NCBI GenBank assembly: GCA_963775125.1 | Contig: CAVZHQ010000007.1 | Coordinates: 1,343,413 to 1,407,412, forward strand | Direction: 5' to 3' | Length of the DNA: 64,000 bases | From: JAHECQ01 sp963775125 | GTDB lineage: Bacteria > Actinomycetota > Acidimicrobiia > Acidimicrobiales > SZUA-35 | In this document: in pieces, positions 1-9,482 of the stretch | How positions within the stretch are numbered: the stretch's first letter is position 1 | Layout of the letters: each line of letters begins with the position of its first letter | Translations under genes and position numbers: made by a program | Notes under the pieces: model-generated | Told to the model about the DNA's origin: nothing | What the model saw: only the letters and a program-made list of their open reading frames with translations | Databases searched by the model: none

Positions 1-1404
1 CTCCTCATCGCCGGTTCCCTGGTTGCGTTGATCGGCTTCGGGCTCCTTGCGGCAGGTGCGGGCCTCGGCCGAGCGGTGGCGACCGAGCGGGACGATGACG
101 GATTCTTCACCACGCCGTTCGAACGCTTCGAGTCGGACAGCTTCGCGATCACGTCGGACAGAATCGACCTGGGAGAACCCGGCCCGGACGACTGGTGGTC
201 GGACCGCGACCTGGCAACGGTGCGAGTGACTGCCGACGACACCGAGACCGGCCGGCTGTTCATCGGCATCGGCCCGGAGGCTGATGTCGAGGCGTATCTC
301 GCCGGCGTTCCTCACGACGAAGTCGACGATCTCGAATTCGGGCCCTTCGTCGCTGACTACCGACGGGAGAACTCCGCAGGAACGGCGAGACCTGGTCCAC
401 CCGACGCCCAGGAGTTCTGGGTCGCCCAGTCGGCGGGTGAGGCCACACAACGACTCACCTGGGATCCCGAACCCGGCGACTGGGCGATCGTGGTCATGAA
501 TGCCGATGGCACCGAAGGCGTGAGCGCAGACATCGAGCTCGGCGCTCAACTCAGCTTCCTCGTCCCGGTCGCCGTCGGGCTGGGCATCGCAGGAGCGCTT
601 GCGATCGGGCTCGGCGCGGCATTGATCCTGGGCGGAGTCGTCGGGCGCCATCCCGACAGCAGACTGCCGGCTGGGGACCTACCGCCCCCGGTCTCCGGAC
701 TCGGCCCAGACGATCCTGGGCGTCGCCAGTATCCGCTGCGACTCGAGGCCGAACTTGACTCCCACCTCAGCCGCTGGCGGTGGTTGATCAAGTGGCTCCT
801 GGTCATCCCCCACGCAATCGTCCTCGCCTTCTTATGGGTGGCATTCGTCGTGCTCACCCTGGTCGCCTTCTTCGCAATCCTGTTCACCGGCCGGTACCCG
901 CGGTCGATCTTCGACTTCAACGTCGGTGTGCTGCGCTGGACGTGGCGGGTCTCGTACTACGCCACCAGCGCCCTCGGAACCGATCAGTACCCACCCTTCA
1001 CACTCGAACCCGCCGAGTACCCCGCCACCCTCACCGTCGACTACCCCGAGCACCTCTCGCGCCGACTCGTTCTGGTGAAGTCCTGGCTGCTGGCCATCCC
1101 CCACCTACTCATCGTCGGTGTCTTCAGCACCACGATGAAATCCGCCGCTGACAACGGTGCCCAATTCGTGTTCAGCGGCGGACTCCTGGGAATCCTCGTC
1201 CTGATCGCGGCGCTCGCCCTCGCCTTCAGCGGGAGCTACCCGACCGGGTTGTTCAATCTGATCATGGGCATCAACCGCTGGACCTATCGGGTCATCGCCT
1301 ACGTCGCCCTCATGACCGACGACTACCCACCGTTCCATCTCGACCAGGGTGGCCGCGAACGGTCAGCCGTCCAGCTGACATCACCTCAGGTGAACGCCAC
1401 GTAG
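1..1404 (+). CDS. DUF4389 membrane protein (5' end outside window)
   Basis: The reading frame is open from the first base, so the gene starts upstream of the window; a TTG at 28 is only an internal codon. The protein has an outer Asp/Glu-rich domain (about residues 15-170), a membrane segment near residue 190, then two DUF4389 units, each with a WLL-xIPH-type motif, a hydrophobic helix and a TGRYPR or SGSYPT turn followed by RWTWRV or RWTYRV. DUF4389 proteins are membrane proteins of unknown role. The stop overlaps the convergent downstream gene by 19 bases. Family assignment is from recognised motifs; function is unknown. Confidence 0.85.
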   Translation, partial: LLIAGSLVALIGFGLLAAGAGLGRAVATERDDDGFFTTPFERFESDSFAITSDRIDLGEPGPDDWWSDRDLATVRVTADDTETGRLFIGIGPEADVEAYLAGVPHDEVDDLEFGPFVADYRRENSAGTARPGPPDAQEFWVAQSAGEATQRLTWDPEPGDWAIVVMNADGTEGVSADIELGAQLSFLVPVAVGLGIAGALAIGLGAALILGGVVGRHPDSRLPAGDLPPPVSGLGPDDPGRRQYPLRLEAELDSHLSRWRWLIKWLLVIPHAIVLAFLWVAFVVLTLVAFFAILFTGRYPRSIFDFNVGVLRWTWRVSYYATSALGTDQYPPFTLEPAEYPATLTVDYPEHLSRRLVLVKSWLLAIPHLLIVGVFSTTMKSAADNGAQFVFSGGLLGILVLIAALALAFSGSYPTGLFNLIMGINRWTYRVIAYVALMTDDYPPFHLDQGGRERSAVQLTSPQVNAT

Positions 1405-2411
1405 GTCGGCTCACCTTCCGGTTGTTTGACCTTCTGCATCGTGTTGATCGAGACGTGAGGCCACCTGATCAGCCGGTTGGAGCCCGGCGCCGTGAAGAAA
1501 TCGAGCATCACGATCTGCAGGTAGCTGAGGAACATCTCGGGAATCCCGTCGACGTCCGACTCGATGATCCAGAAGATGGACCGCATCTCCGTCGCTTCGG
1601 CCTGCGCCACGACGAAGGGGATGTTGTCGATTCCGCCGGTCGCGGTGCTGGTCGACAGATCGAGGACGGTCGTCCTCGTGATGACGCCCGGGATGCCCGC
1701 CGGATCGAGCAGTTTGTGCGGCTCGGTCGGGTCGAACCCTGGGAACGGTGCAGGGACGACCCCGAGGAAGGGATTGTCGTGAAAGTGCTTGTACGGCGCG
1801 AGGTAGGCGCTCGTCTCGAGCGAGCCAGGCACCCCGATCGGCAATCCATCGACCGCCGGGATGACCGGTGGCCCGTTGACGACGACCGAGGATCCGAGGG
1901 CCAAAACGGCATTGCCGTGCGGCACCGAGCCGAGTCGTGCAACGTCGGGGTCGCCGGGCTCGATCTGATTGGTGAGATGAAGGAACAGGCCGGGTTCGTG
2001 ATGGATGGCCGCATCTGCGGGCCCCGCCAATCCCGAGACCGGTTCATCGGCCGCGGCAATCTGTTTGATGGTCTGCTCGTAGTCGAGCGTGACGACGAAC
2101 TGATCGGTGTTCGTCGTGGCCTCTGCGGGATGCTTTCGCACGCCGCGGTTCGGCACTGCCTTGTCGACCAGCGAGAAGAACAATTCCTCATTGAACTGGT
2201 TGACCAAGAGCCGGTAGTCGAACGGCGAGGTGGGCGCCGTCGAGAACGGCAGCGCGATCATGTTCCACCCCCGACCGAAGGTCGTTGGCGCAACGTTCTT
2301 CCACAAGCCCGGTAGGAGCTTGAGCGGTCCGAGCGCGTTGTCGCCGGTGCTCGCAATTTCGATCGTGCGGCCCTGCACGACGAGCGCGTCGACTTGATCT
2401 GACTGAAGCAT
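1386..2411 (-). CDS. Nitrobindin/lipocalin-like heme-binding family protein
   Basis: A 341-residue protein. I take the ATG at 2411 because GGAGGG lies 8-13 bases upstream; a longer frame to 2531 would run into the preceding gene. Features resemble the bacterial heme-binding beta-barrel family: an N-terminal LGPLKLLPGLW segment, a VPNRGV motif, HHEPGLFLHL and a VPHGNAVLALGS segment. It lies 52 bases downstream of an amidohydrolase on the same strand, so the two are probably co-transcribed. Heme binding is inferred from family resemblance only; the axial ligand was not identified. Confidence 0.6.
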   Translation of the reverse strand: MLQSDQVDALVVQGRTIEIASTGDNALGPLKLLPGLWKNVAPTTFGRGWNMIALPFSTAPTSPFDYRLLVNQFNEELFFSLVDKAVPNRGVRKHPAEATTNTDQFVVTLDYEQTIKQIAAADEPVSGLAGPADAAIHHEPGLFLHLTNQIEPGDPDVARLGSVPHGNAVLALGSSVVVNGPPVIPAVDGLPIGVPGSLETSAYLAPYKHFHDNPFLGVVPAPFPGFDPTEPHKLLDPAGIPGVITRTTVLDLSTSTATGGIDNIPFVVAQAEATEMRSIFWIIESDVDGIPEMFLSYLQIVMLDFFTAPGSNRLIRWPHVSINTMQKVKQPEGEPTYVAFT

Positions 2412-2463
2412 TCTGTGTTCCCTCCTTCGAACCGGCCGGTCGACCGGTTCGAAGGCGACGCTA

Positions 2464-3603
2464 CTAGATCGCGGCGAGGGTGTCGCCGCCGACGGGGAGC
2501 ACGCTGGTATCGATCCCGTAGAGTTCGGCAACGTTGTCGCACAGAATCGCCCGCTGCTGCTCGGCGGTCAGATGCTGGGTCTGCTCGGTCAGCATCTCCT
2601 GACTCCACGGCCATGTGGAATCAGAGTGCGGGAAATCGTTGGCCCAACAGAGTCGCTTCCAGTTCATCTGATTCGCGTTCTCGAACGCCACGAAGTCGTC
2701 CTGAAACGTGAGATAGATGTGCTCCCGGAAGTACTCGGACGGCAGCCGATCGATCGCCGCGGTCAGCCAGGCACGATGGCGCTTGTAGGCGTGATCCATT
2801 CGGTACATGTAGTGGGGAACCCACCCGGCGTCGGCCTCGACGCAGACGATCTTGAGCTGCGGATGCCGTTCGAACACGCCGCCCAGCACGAACATGCCCA
2901 TCACATCCTGCACGCCACGGATGATGCTGAGGAAGCCGTTCATCTTGGGGCCTCGCCGCTGGCCCAAGTTGTCGGCGCTGTTCGTGAGGATGTGGAAGCT
3001 CGGCACCAGCTCGAGGTCGATGCACGCCTCCCAGAATTCGTCGTAGACGGGTGAGTCGTAGTCTTCGACCTGAGGATTGCCGGGCATCATCACGCCCTTC
3101 ATGCCAAGGGCTTTGATGGACTGCAGGTCGGCAAGCCCGGCCTCGGGGGACTGCATCGCTGTCTGACCGAGCGCAAGCAGTCGAGTGGTGTCGATGGAGC
3201 AGTAGTCGGAGATCCAGCGGTTGTAGGCAGCCATCGCTGCGGCCTTGTACTCGAAGTCGGGGTGATTGCACAGGACCATGCCGACGGACGGATAGATGAT
3301 CTCGGCCGAAACCCCGTCGCGGCTCTGGTCGGCCAGGCGTTCCGACGAGTCCCAACTCGAACGATGAATGTCGGCGAAACGGGTGCGGGTCGTGAGCTCG
3401 TTCCACGGCTTGCCCGCAGCGGCCACGAGTCCCATGGGGATGGTGGCCTTCATTCCATCGACGACGAACACGTCGCCGCCGTTCTCGGTCTCGACCACCC
3501 GCGGCGCGATGTCGCGGTACTTGGGGTCGATGTAGGACGTGTAGGTGTCTGGCGCCTCAGCGATGTGCGAATCCGCCGAGATGATCGGGTAGTCGACGTG
3601 CAT
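2464..3603 (-). CDS. Amidohydrolase-2 family metal-dependent hydrolase/decarboxylase
   Basis: A 379-residue TIM-barrel amidohydrolase of the ACMSD/gamma-resorcylate decarboxylase type. The N-terminal metal site is ISADSHIAEAP (a DSH variant of the usual DxH). Later motifs are PGNP near residue 175, an FHILTNSAD segment, and the C-terminal WANDFPHSDSTWP, which supplies the catalytic Asp/His. Members decarboxylate or hydrolyse aromatic or muconate-type acids; the substrate here cannot be read from the sequence. The start is leaderless (see 3610-3615). The gene heads a probable two-gene unit with the heme-binding family protein. Confidence 0.85.
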   Translation of the reverse strand: MHVDYPIISADSHIAEAPDTYTSYIDPKYRDIAPRVVETENGGDVFVVDGMKATIPMGLVAAAGKPWNELTTRTRFADIHRSSWDSSERLADQSRDGVSAEIIYPSVGMVLCNHPDFEYKAAAMAAYNRWISDYCSIDTTRLLALGQTAMQSPEAGLADLQSIKALGMKGVMMPGNPQVEDYDSPVYDEFWEACIDLELVPSFHILTNSADNLGQRRGPKMNGFLSIIRGVQDVMGMFVLGGVFERHPQLKIVCVEADAGWVPHYMYRMDHAYKRHRAWLTAAIDRLPSEYFREHIYLTFQDDFVAFENANQMNWKRLCWANDFPHSDSTWPWSQEMLTEQTQHLTAEQQRAILCDNVAELYGIDTSVLPVGGDTLAAI

Positions 3604-3609
3604 ACCTGG

Positions 3610-3615
3610 AACTTA
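3610..3615 (-). promoter_or_regulatory. -10 hexamer TAAGTT, leaderless start
   Basis: TAAGTT on the minus strand ends 6 bases before the ATG of the amidohydrolase and no Shine-Dalgarno sequence is present, which suggests the transcript begins at the start codon. Confidence 0.5.
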
Positions 3616-3681
3616 CTGCCATATTCCGACTCCTGCCGAACCGAGAGCTACGGTGCGCATCACGAGCCAAGGAGACGACCG

Positions 3682-4242
3682 ATGACCGCACCTACGAAGT
3701 TCGCCCACGTCGTGTACAACACGCATCGATACGCCGAGATGATCGCCTGGTACACCAAGGTGTTCGAAGCCCATGTGCAGCACGGCGACGACAAGCTGAC
3801 CTTCATGACCTACGACGACGAGCACCACCGGTTCGCCTTCGCCAACCTCGGTCCGATGCCCGAGGATGCGCCCGAACCCAGAATGGGTAAGGGCGTGGGC
3901 GTAAACCACTTGGCGTACACCTGGACCGATCTGGCCGAGTTGGTCGACCTCTACAAGCGGCTGAAAGCGGACGGCATCGTCCCCGTGCGGCCGATCAAAC
4001 ACGGCATCACGCTGTCCATGTACTACGCCGACCCCGATGGCAATCTGCTCGAGTTCCAGATCGACGTGCTCGAGCCGGACGCCGCCAATGCGTTCATGGA
4101 CGGCCCATCGTTCGAAGCCAATCCGATCGGCGAGAAGTTCGACCCCGACGCGCTGGTAGCTGCCTTCGAACGCGGCGACGGGATCGACGAGTTCATCTTC
4201 CGTTCCGACCAGGAAGTGGTGCCCTTCGGAGTGAGCCGCTGA
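3682..4242 (+). CDS. VOC family (glyoxalase/dioxygenase-fold) protein
   Basis: A 186-residue protein; the ATG at 3682 follows AAGGAG with 6 bases of spacing. The frame extends upstream to 3262, but that part is antisense to the amidohydrolase and was discarded. Two vicinal-oxygen-chelate half-domains are visible: one starting KFAHVVYNTHRYAEMIAWY and one with GVNHLAYTW, ending in MYYADPDGNLLEFQID, the usual metal-ligand Glu region. Resembles biphenyl-2,3-diol dioxygenase-like proteins, but the substrate is unknown. The stop abuts the GTG of the transporter, so they form an operon. Confidence 0.8.
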   Translation: MTAPTKFAHVVYNTHRYAEMIAWYTKVFEAHVQHGDDKLTFMTYDDEHHRFAFANLGPMPEDAPEPRMGKGVGVNHLAYTWTDLAELVDLYKRLKADGIVPVRPIKHGITLSMYYADPDGNLLEFQIDVLEPDAANAFMDGPSFEANPIGEKFDPDALVAAFERGDGIDEFIFRSDQEVVPFGVSR

Positions 4243-6030
4243 GTGGCTCCGCGCGTGAGTTGGTGCCTCCGTCGACTGATCGTCGCGCACGGTCTCAGCG
4301 CAATCGGTGAGTGGGCCGTAACTGTCGGCCTCCTCGTGCACGCGTTCGCCTGGGGAGGAGCGCCTGCGGTCGGAGCGGCGTCGATTGCGGTTCTCGTGCC
4401 ACCATTCCTGTTCGCGCCGTTCGTCGGGTGGGCCATGGCCCGTTGGCGCGCGCATTCCCTACGGGCCGTCGGGCTGGCCGTGCAGGCCACGGCCTACGGC
4501 TGTGCAGCAGCGATCGCGGTGACCGGGTCGCCGACGACCGTCGTCGCGCCATTCGTTGTTCTCGGGCTCGCCACGACAACCGTCATGCACCCGACCACGG
4601 CCGCGCTGCTGCCGCGCATCGCCCGAGCGACGACCGATCTGGTCGATGGCAATCTCTGGGTCACCTACTGTGACAGCTCGAGCGCATTCATCGGATCACT
4701 TGCGGCTGGCGTGATCGTCGGCGCCGCAGGCCCCGAGGCCTTGTTCCTGGCCAGTGCCGCGATGGCAGCGGCCGCTGCGGGGGCAACCATCTGGCGCCCC
4801 GCTCCCCTGGCGCTGACCGGCCAGCCAGGCAGTGGTTCGCAGCCCCGGCGAGTCGTCTTCAGCGCGCTTGCAGAGCTGCGCGAGCACCCGTGGAGCCGCG
4901 GAGTTCTCGGTGTCTCCTCCGCCCGCAACATCGTGGTCGGCGCGTTCGATGTCCTTCTCGTCATCCTGGCACTCGACGCGCTCGGCCTCGGTAACGGCGG
5001 GCCTGGCCTGTTGAGTGCGCTGGTGGGCGCCGGCGCGCTTGCGAGCACGATGGTGACCCGCTTCGCTGTTCGGCGGTCACGACTTCGTGGACCATTGATG
5101 ATCTCGATCGGCATCGCTGCGACGCTCGCTGTCCTTCTCGGGGCGCGCATCCAGCCGAGCGTGGCCTATGTCGCCTTGCCGCTGATGGGACTGTGCATCG
5201 CATCGATGGATGCCCTCAGCCGCACCCTGCTCCAACGATCGAGCGATCCGCGGAACCTTGGTCCGCTGGTCGCTGCGCTCGGGTTCGTCGCCGGAATCGG
5301 ACAGGTCCTCGGATCGGTCGTGGCGCAGATCGCGCTGGCCGTCGCGGGCCTCGGAGGCGCGCTCGCCACGATCGGCGGGATCCTTGTCGGCCTGGCCGTA
5401 CTCACAGTCCGATCGCTGCACCGAGCCGACGCCCACGCCGATGTACCAGTCGTCGAGATGACATTGCTGTCCGAACTTCCGATGTTCCGCTCGCTCCCTT
5501 CTGCCAGTCTCGAACGGGTAGCGCGTCTCGCCGAAACGGTGCAGGTCGAACAAGGGCAGGCAGTTGCGGTCGAGGGTGAGCCGGGCGACACCTGCTTCGT
5601 TGTCGCCGACGGCGAATTCGAAGCAGTGTCCAAGGGAGGTCGGCGGCGAGCACTGCGTCGTGGCGAAGCATTCGGCGAGGTCGCCCTCCTCGGGAACATG
5701 CCACGGTCTTCGACCGTGACTGCCCTCACGTCGGGCTCGGTGCTGTCGATCGGTCGCGATCCCTTCCTCGTTGCGCTGACCGGCCACGACGTGACTTTGG
5801 GGCCGCTGGACTCCGACTACCGGCGGCACAAGCTCGCTACCGCGAAGTCGTTGCTGCGCAGAGTCGCGATCCCCAGGCTGGGTCGATCGATCGTGCGGAA
5901 ACGTGGCTTGGTCTCGGCGCTGCGGGTCGGGTCCTCGGCGACCCGTCGTTCGCCTCGGTGCTTACCCGAGCAGCTGAGCTGGCGGATGCCACGAGCAACG
6001 ATGCGCTACTGGCGGAGGCCGCTGCGATGA
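4243..6030 (+). CDS. MFS transporter with C-terminal cyclic-nucleotide-binding domain; C-terminus altered
   Basis: Starts with GTG directly after the VOC stop. Residues 1-390 hold about 12 hydrophobic segments of the major facilitator fold. Residues 405-520 are a cNMP-binding domain: LLSELPMFRSLP, then GEPGDTCFVVADGEFE, RRGEAFGEVALL and PRSSTVTALTSGSVLSI, so the phosphate-binding cassette is recognisable. Such fusions occur in actinobacteria, and ligand gating of transport is inferred. After about residue 520 the sequence turns Arg-rich and overlaps a TPR-like coding frame in another phase, so the native C-terminus is lost at or near 5,790-5,830. Confidence 0.8.
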   Translation: MAPRVSWCLRRLIVAHGLSAIGEWAVTVGLLVHAFAWGGAPAVGAASIAVLVPPFLFAPFVGWAMARWRAHSLRAVGLAVQATAYGCAAAIAVTGSPTTVVAPFVVLGLATTTVMHPTTAALLPRIARATTDLVDGNLWVTYCDSSSAFIGSLAAGVIVGAAGPEALFLASAAMAAAAAGATIWRPAPLALTGQPGSGSQPRRVVFSALAELREHPWSRGVLGVSSARNIVVGAFDVLLVILALDALGLGNGGPGLLSALVGAGALASTMVTRFAVRRSRLRGPLMISIGIAATLAVLLGARIQPSVAYVALPLMGLCIASMDALSRTLLQRSSDPRNLGPLVAALGFVAGIGQVLGSVVAQIALAVAGLGGALATIGGILVGLAVLTVRSLHRADAHADVPVVEMTLLSELPMFRSLPSASLERVARLAETVQVEQGQAVAVEGEPGDTCFVVADGEFEAVSKGGRRRALRRGEAFGEVALLGNMPRSSTVTALTSGSVLSIGRDPFLVALTGHDVTLGPLDSDYRRHKLATAKSLLRRVAIPRLGRSIVRKRGLVSALRVGSSATRRSPRCLPEQLSWRMPRATMRYWRRPLR

Positions 6031-7226
6031 CGACGTGGCCCGGCGCGTTCTTCTTCATCGCGGAGAACCCCGACCACGACATGATCGGCCTGTGCGAGCG
6101 CGCGCTCACGAGGTTGTCTGCCGACGATCCGCTACGGGTTCGGGTGCTGGCGACCCTGGCGTCACACCTCACCTTTGCGTCCGAGCCCTCGCACCGGATG
6201 GCGTTGATCGCCGAGGCACTCGAGCTCGCCCACCGCCACCGAGATCCCGCGTTGCTCGGTGTGGTTTTGAACGCCGAGTTCATCTGCCTTTGGGAACCCG
6301 GAACGCTGGATCGGCGAGAGCAGATCGCGATCTCCCTGACCGAGATCGCGTTCCAGACCCAGGACGCAGAACTCGAGTACATCGGCGGCTTCTTCGCCGC
6401 ATACTGCGCCGCTGAACGGGGTCGGCTGGTCGAGGCTCGCGAACGTCTGATCGAGTTGCGGACCGTTCTCCCCCGCGCCCGCAACCTCTACTTCGAGTTC
6501 CTGGGCGAGCGCCTGATCATCTCGATCGACATCGCGCGATGCGAACCGGGCGTGCCCAGCCGCATCGACGCCCTGGCCGAGCGCCACGGACATACCCATG
6601 CCGACACCGACGGAACGTGGGCGCTTCAGCACGGTGGCCTTGCCTACCAGGCAGGCACGCTCGGCTCCATGTTGGCCACGGTCGAAACGATGATCGACGG
6701 CCCCCACGCCCGCACCTGGCGGGCTGCCCTCGCCGTCGCGGAACTGATGAACGGCGACCACGAAAGCGCCCACCGAACGCTTTCCGAGCAGGGACTTGCC
6801 CCACGAAACTACTTCTGGGCAACCGTTACCCAAGTCCAAGCCGAGGTCGCCGCGGCCCTCGGGGTGACCGAGCGGTGTCAGGCGTTGTTCGATGAGCTCA
6901 GCTCGTTCCGCGGTCGGGTTGGCATCACGGCATCGGGCTCGTTGTGCTTCGGCCTCGTCTCGCGTTCCTTGGGCGAACTGGCACTGGCGCTCGGACGGAC
7001 GCAGGAGGCGATCGAGTTGTTGGCGTCCGCAATCGATGACGCGGACACCATTGGCATGCCGTTCGAGTCCGTCATATCCCGACGCCTGCTGGCCGGCGCA
7101 CTGCTGCGGGAAGGCAAGTCGATCGAGGCGACGATGGTCATCGACCAAGCGCTGACCGAGGCGCAGGCCCGAGGCTTCGGACGAGAGACCCGGTTGCTGG
7201 AGGCGCTGGCGACGGCTGACGGATAA
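5820..7226 (+). pseudogene. C-terminal TPR part of an AAA/LuxR-type regulator (remnant)
   Basis: This frame is open from 5580, but helical-repeat protein sequence starts only near 5820 (YREVVAAQ, then AETWLGLGAAGRVLGDPS). From there to 7226 it encodes about 465 residues of Ala/Leu-rich TPR-like repeats, such as RAAELADATSNDALLAEAA and a DPLRVRVLATLASHLTF segment. This matches the C-terminal halves of bacterial AAA/NB-ARC transcriptional regulators. The P-loop and effector N-terminus are absent; the upstream sequence is the transporter gene in a different phase. I read it as a fragment joined to the transporter by a deletion or rearrangement. A GTG at 5958 could start a shorter 422-residue protein. 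Confidence 0.6.
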
Positions 7227-7229
7227 CTT
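7224..7229 (+). promoter_or_regulatory. -10 hexamer TAACTT, leaderless start
   Basis: TAACTT overlaps the stop codon of the upstream remnant and ends 7 bases before the ATG at 7237; no ribosome-binding site is seen. Confidence 0.45.
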
Positions 7230-7236
7230 GGTCGGG

Positions 7237-7813
7237 ATGGACTCCAAGGTCGACGCCTACATCGCACGTTCGGAGAAGTGGCCCGCCGAGATGACGATGC
7301 TTCGTCCGATCCTGATCGGGTGTGGGCTCGGCGAGGCCATCAAATGGGGCAAGCCCTGCTATCGACCACGAGGGCAGGAACATCGCCATTGTCCAGGAGA
7401 TGAAGGACTTCCTTGCCCTCATGTTCTTCAAGGGCGCTCTTCTGAGCGACCCCCAAGGTGTGCTCGAGTCGCAGGGTCCCAACTCTCGTTCGGCTCTGCG
7501 AATGTGCTTTCGATCGACCGACGATGTCGCCCGACTGGCCGACACCATCAAGGCCTATGTCGCTGAAGCGATCGAGGTCGAGGAGGCAGGCCTCGAGATC
7601 GGCCCCGCTCCGGCGGTCACGTTCGTCCATGAACTCCAGAAACGTCTCGACAGCGATGTTGCCTTCCGGACAGCCTTCGAGGCCCTGACTCCCGGACGCC
7701 AGCGGGAGTACAACTTGCACGTTTCCGAAGCCAAGCAGGCCACGACACGCGAGGCGCGCGTCGAGAAATCCGTTCCCAAGATCTTGGCAGGCAAGGGTTT
7801 CCGCGACCGCTGA
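7237..7813 (+). CDS. YdeI/OmpD-associated family protein (DUF1801 + YdeI tail), frameshifted
   Basis: Residues from ATG 7237 read MDSKVDAYIARSEKWPAEM and EAIKWGKPCY, the start of a DUF1801/YdeI fold. After the Tyr codon at 7360-7362 the frame is lost, and the protein continues in another phase with DHEGRNIAIVQEMKDFLAL and FFKGALL. The tail FRTAFEALTPGRQREYNLHV, then TREARVEKS, is the typical YdeI C-terminus. Removing one C near 7363 restores a single frame of about 190 residues. The biochemical role of the family is unclear. The break looks like a single-base insertion. Confidence 0.75.
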
Positions 7814-7840
7814 CAGAGCGTCTGATCACGCGAGGCTGGG

Positions 7841-8320
7841 TCAGGCTTTCCAGGTCAGCAGTTCACCCTTGCCGGCCAGCATCAGCGAACCTGGCATGAC
7901 CCGCAGCCGCTTGGGTTCGAGGCGGAGGATGCCGAAGGCCTCAGCGTCGGGACCCGTCCACGGAGGAATGATCGCCGGGTCGTATCCGACGGGTGCCGGA
8001 GCGTTGGCGAACCGATCCCAGCCGGCCCTGCGTTCCGCCGGCGACTCTTCCCACTCCGCGTCACAGTCGGCGGTGCACGTGTCGTGCGTGGCGTCCCAAT
8101 AGGTCAGCGACAGCTGGGGGTGGGCGGCGAGGTCTTTCGCCTTTGGGGACATCGGCGATGTTGCGATCCACCCGGTGAGTCGACCGTCCTGCCACTCCCA
8201 GATGGGATGGAGTACGCGGGTGCGGGGACGGTCGTCGACACCGACGGTTGCCGCGGTGCACCACACGATGCGATGAGCCATGGCGACGAACGCAGGAGCG
8301 ATCTGGGACAGTTCGGTCAT
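7841..8320 (-). CDS. Pyridoxamine 5'-phosphate oxidase-like flavin/F420-binding protein
   Basis: A 159-residue split-barrel protein. Diagnostic segments are RTRVLHPIWEWQDGRLTGWI near residues 34-53 and PQLSLTYWDATHDT near residue 70, the usual FMN/F420-binding strands of PNPOx-like proteins. The C-terminus, ILRLEPKRLRVM, is also typical of the family. The reaction and cofactor cannot be chosen from sequence; in actinobacteria such proteins bind FMN, F420 or heme. The gene is monocistronic by spacing and has a leaderless-type start (8328-8333). Confidence 0.8.
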   Translation of the reverse strand: MTELSQIAPAFVAMAHRIVWCTAATVGVDDRPRTRVLHPIWEWQDGRLTGWIATSPMSPKAKDLAAHPQLSLTYWDATHDTCTADCDAEWEESPAERRAGWDRFANAPAPVGYDPAIIPPWTGPDAEAFGILRLEPKRLRVMPGSLMLAGKGELLTWKA

Positions 8321-8327
8321 GACCCAA

Positions 8328-8333
8328 ACCCTA
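8328..8333 (-). promoter_or_regulatory. -10 hexamer TAGGGT, leaderless start
   Basis: TAGGGT on the minus strand, 7 bases before the ATG of the PNPOx-like gene; no Shine-Dalgarno sequence. Confidence 0.5.
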
Positions 8334-8392
8334 ATCCCCTACACCTACGGCCGAGAGGAACCGATGAGATGCGTCGGCGCCGCAACGTAGCC

Positions 8393-9422
8393 TCAGGTGA
8401 AGAGGCCGGCCGCTGCCGCTGCGGCCATGACGCGGCGGACATCGATCACGCGAGGGCCGTCCCGCTCGATCCAAAGCTCCGCCGTGGTGCCCGGCTTCAG
8501 CTCGACCTTGCGCTCACCATCGAACGCCAGAATCATCGGGCCGGTCACTGTGACGCGCTCGCCGAGCGCCAGCGGTCGAGCCTCGTCATAGCCGATGCGC
8601 TCGTGATGGCCAGGCGCCGTCGGAGCGATGAGCTGATGACGCGCCTTGCTGGGTGACGCGGAACTGAACGAGGACTCCCCCGTCGTCTGCGGCGGTCAGC
8701 GGGTGCAGGCGACCACCGATCGACGAGAAGCCGATTGCCGTTGGCTCTGCTTGGGTGAGCACGAGGGTGGCCATGGTCTCGGGATCGAAGAGATCCATGG
8801 ACCCGACGAAACGGTCCCGAACGCCGACCGCGTCGATGAGCGCCAAGTCCCGCACGGGTTCACCGTCGGGGCCCGTGTACTCGACGTGGATCACTTTCGC
8901 CCGAGTCGCCGCGTCAGCCAAGGGGATCTTGCCCGTGGCAACGAGCCCGGCGACCGTGCCGGCGATGGTCGGTTCGACGAACACGGGGAATGCGTTGTTC
9001 GTTCCCGTGGACAGCGGGATGACCGGAATATCGGGCCAGCCCAACGCAGCGGCCCGATTCGTACCGTCACCGCCGAGGGTCACGACCAGTTGGGCGCCAA
9101 GTTCGCAAAGTCGGCGAGCGGTCTCAGTGGTGTCCTGCTCCTTGTGGCTGAGTTTGACGTCGACCGCCGACACTCGAAGGTGACTGAGGGTGTCGGTCGC
9201 CCGTCGGACCAGCCCGTGCGGTTCCGGTAGGACTCGCCAGTCGACCTCGCCGACCGACGCCGCACCGAGCATGACCCGCCGAATGATGCTGATCTTGTCG
9301 GTGAGCTCCGACGTACCGGCGCTGGCCACCAAGCGACGGATGTCGTGCCCCGAATGCGGGTTGGCGATGAGCCCGACAATGGGACGGTCGTGAGCCGGTT
9401 CAGGCGTCTTGGAGGTTGACAC
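8393..9422 (-). CDS. ATP-NAD kinase-like (AcoX/DAG-kinase fold) protein, frameshifted near 8650
   Basis: Start GTG at 9422, supported by TAGGGT 7 bases upstream. The N-terminal part reads VGLIANPHSG and then VVTLGGDGTNRAAA, the glycine-rich ATP site of the NAD kinase/diacylglycerol kinase superfamily, followed by PLSTGTNNAFP. Near 8650 the frame breaks after VQFRVTQQ. In the next phase the protein continues HHERIGYDEARPLALGERV, TGPMILAFDGERKVEL and IDVRRVMAAAAAAGLFT, a family-typical C-terminus ending at 8393. One extra base in a GG explains the break. Members are often called ATP-NAD/AcoX kinase; the substrate is unproven. Confidence 0.75.
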
Positions 9423-9429
9423 TCGGAGC

Positions 9430-9435
9430 ACCCTA
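9430..9435 (-). promoter_or_regulatory. -10 hexamer TAGGGT, leaderless GTG start
   Basis: TAGGGT on the minus strand, 7 bases before GTG 9422 of the kinase-like gene. It decides the start, since the frame is open for another 1.2 kb upstream. Confidence 0.5.
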
Positions 9436-9482
9436 GTCAGCGCGACCGACGCGTCGACAGGAACGTATGGGAGGATCAGCCC

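Noticed and set aside
1422..2315. 297-codon plus-strand open frame
   Set aside because: Antisense to the heme-binding family gene, with Arg/Asp/Gly-rich composition typical of GC-rich shadow frames.
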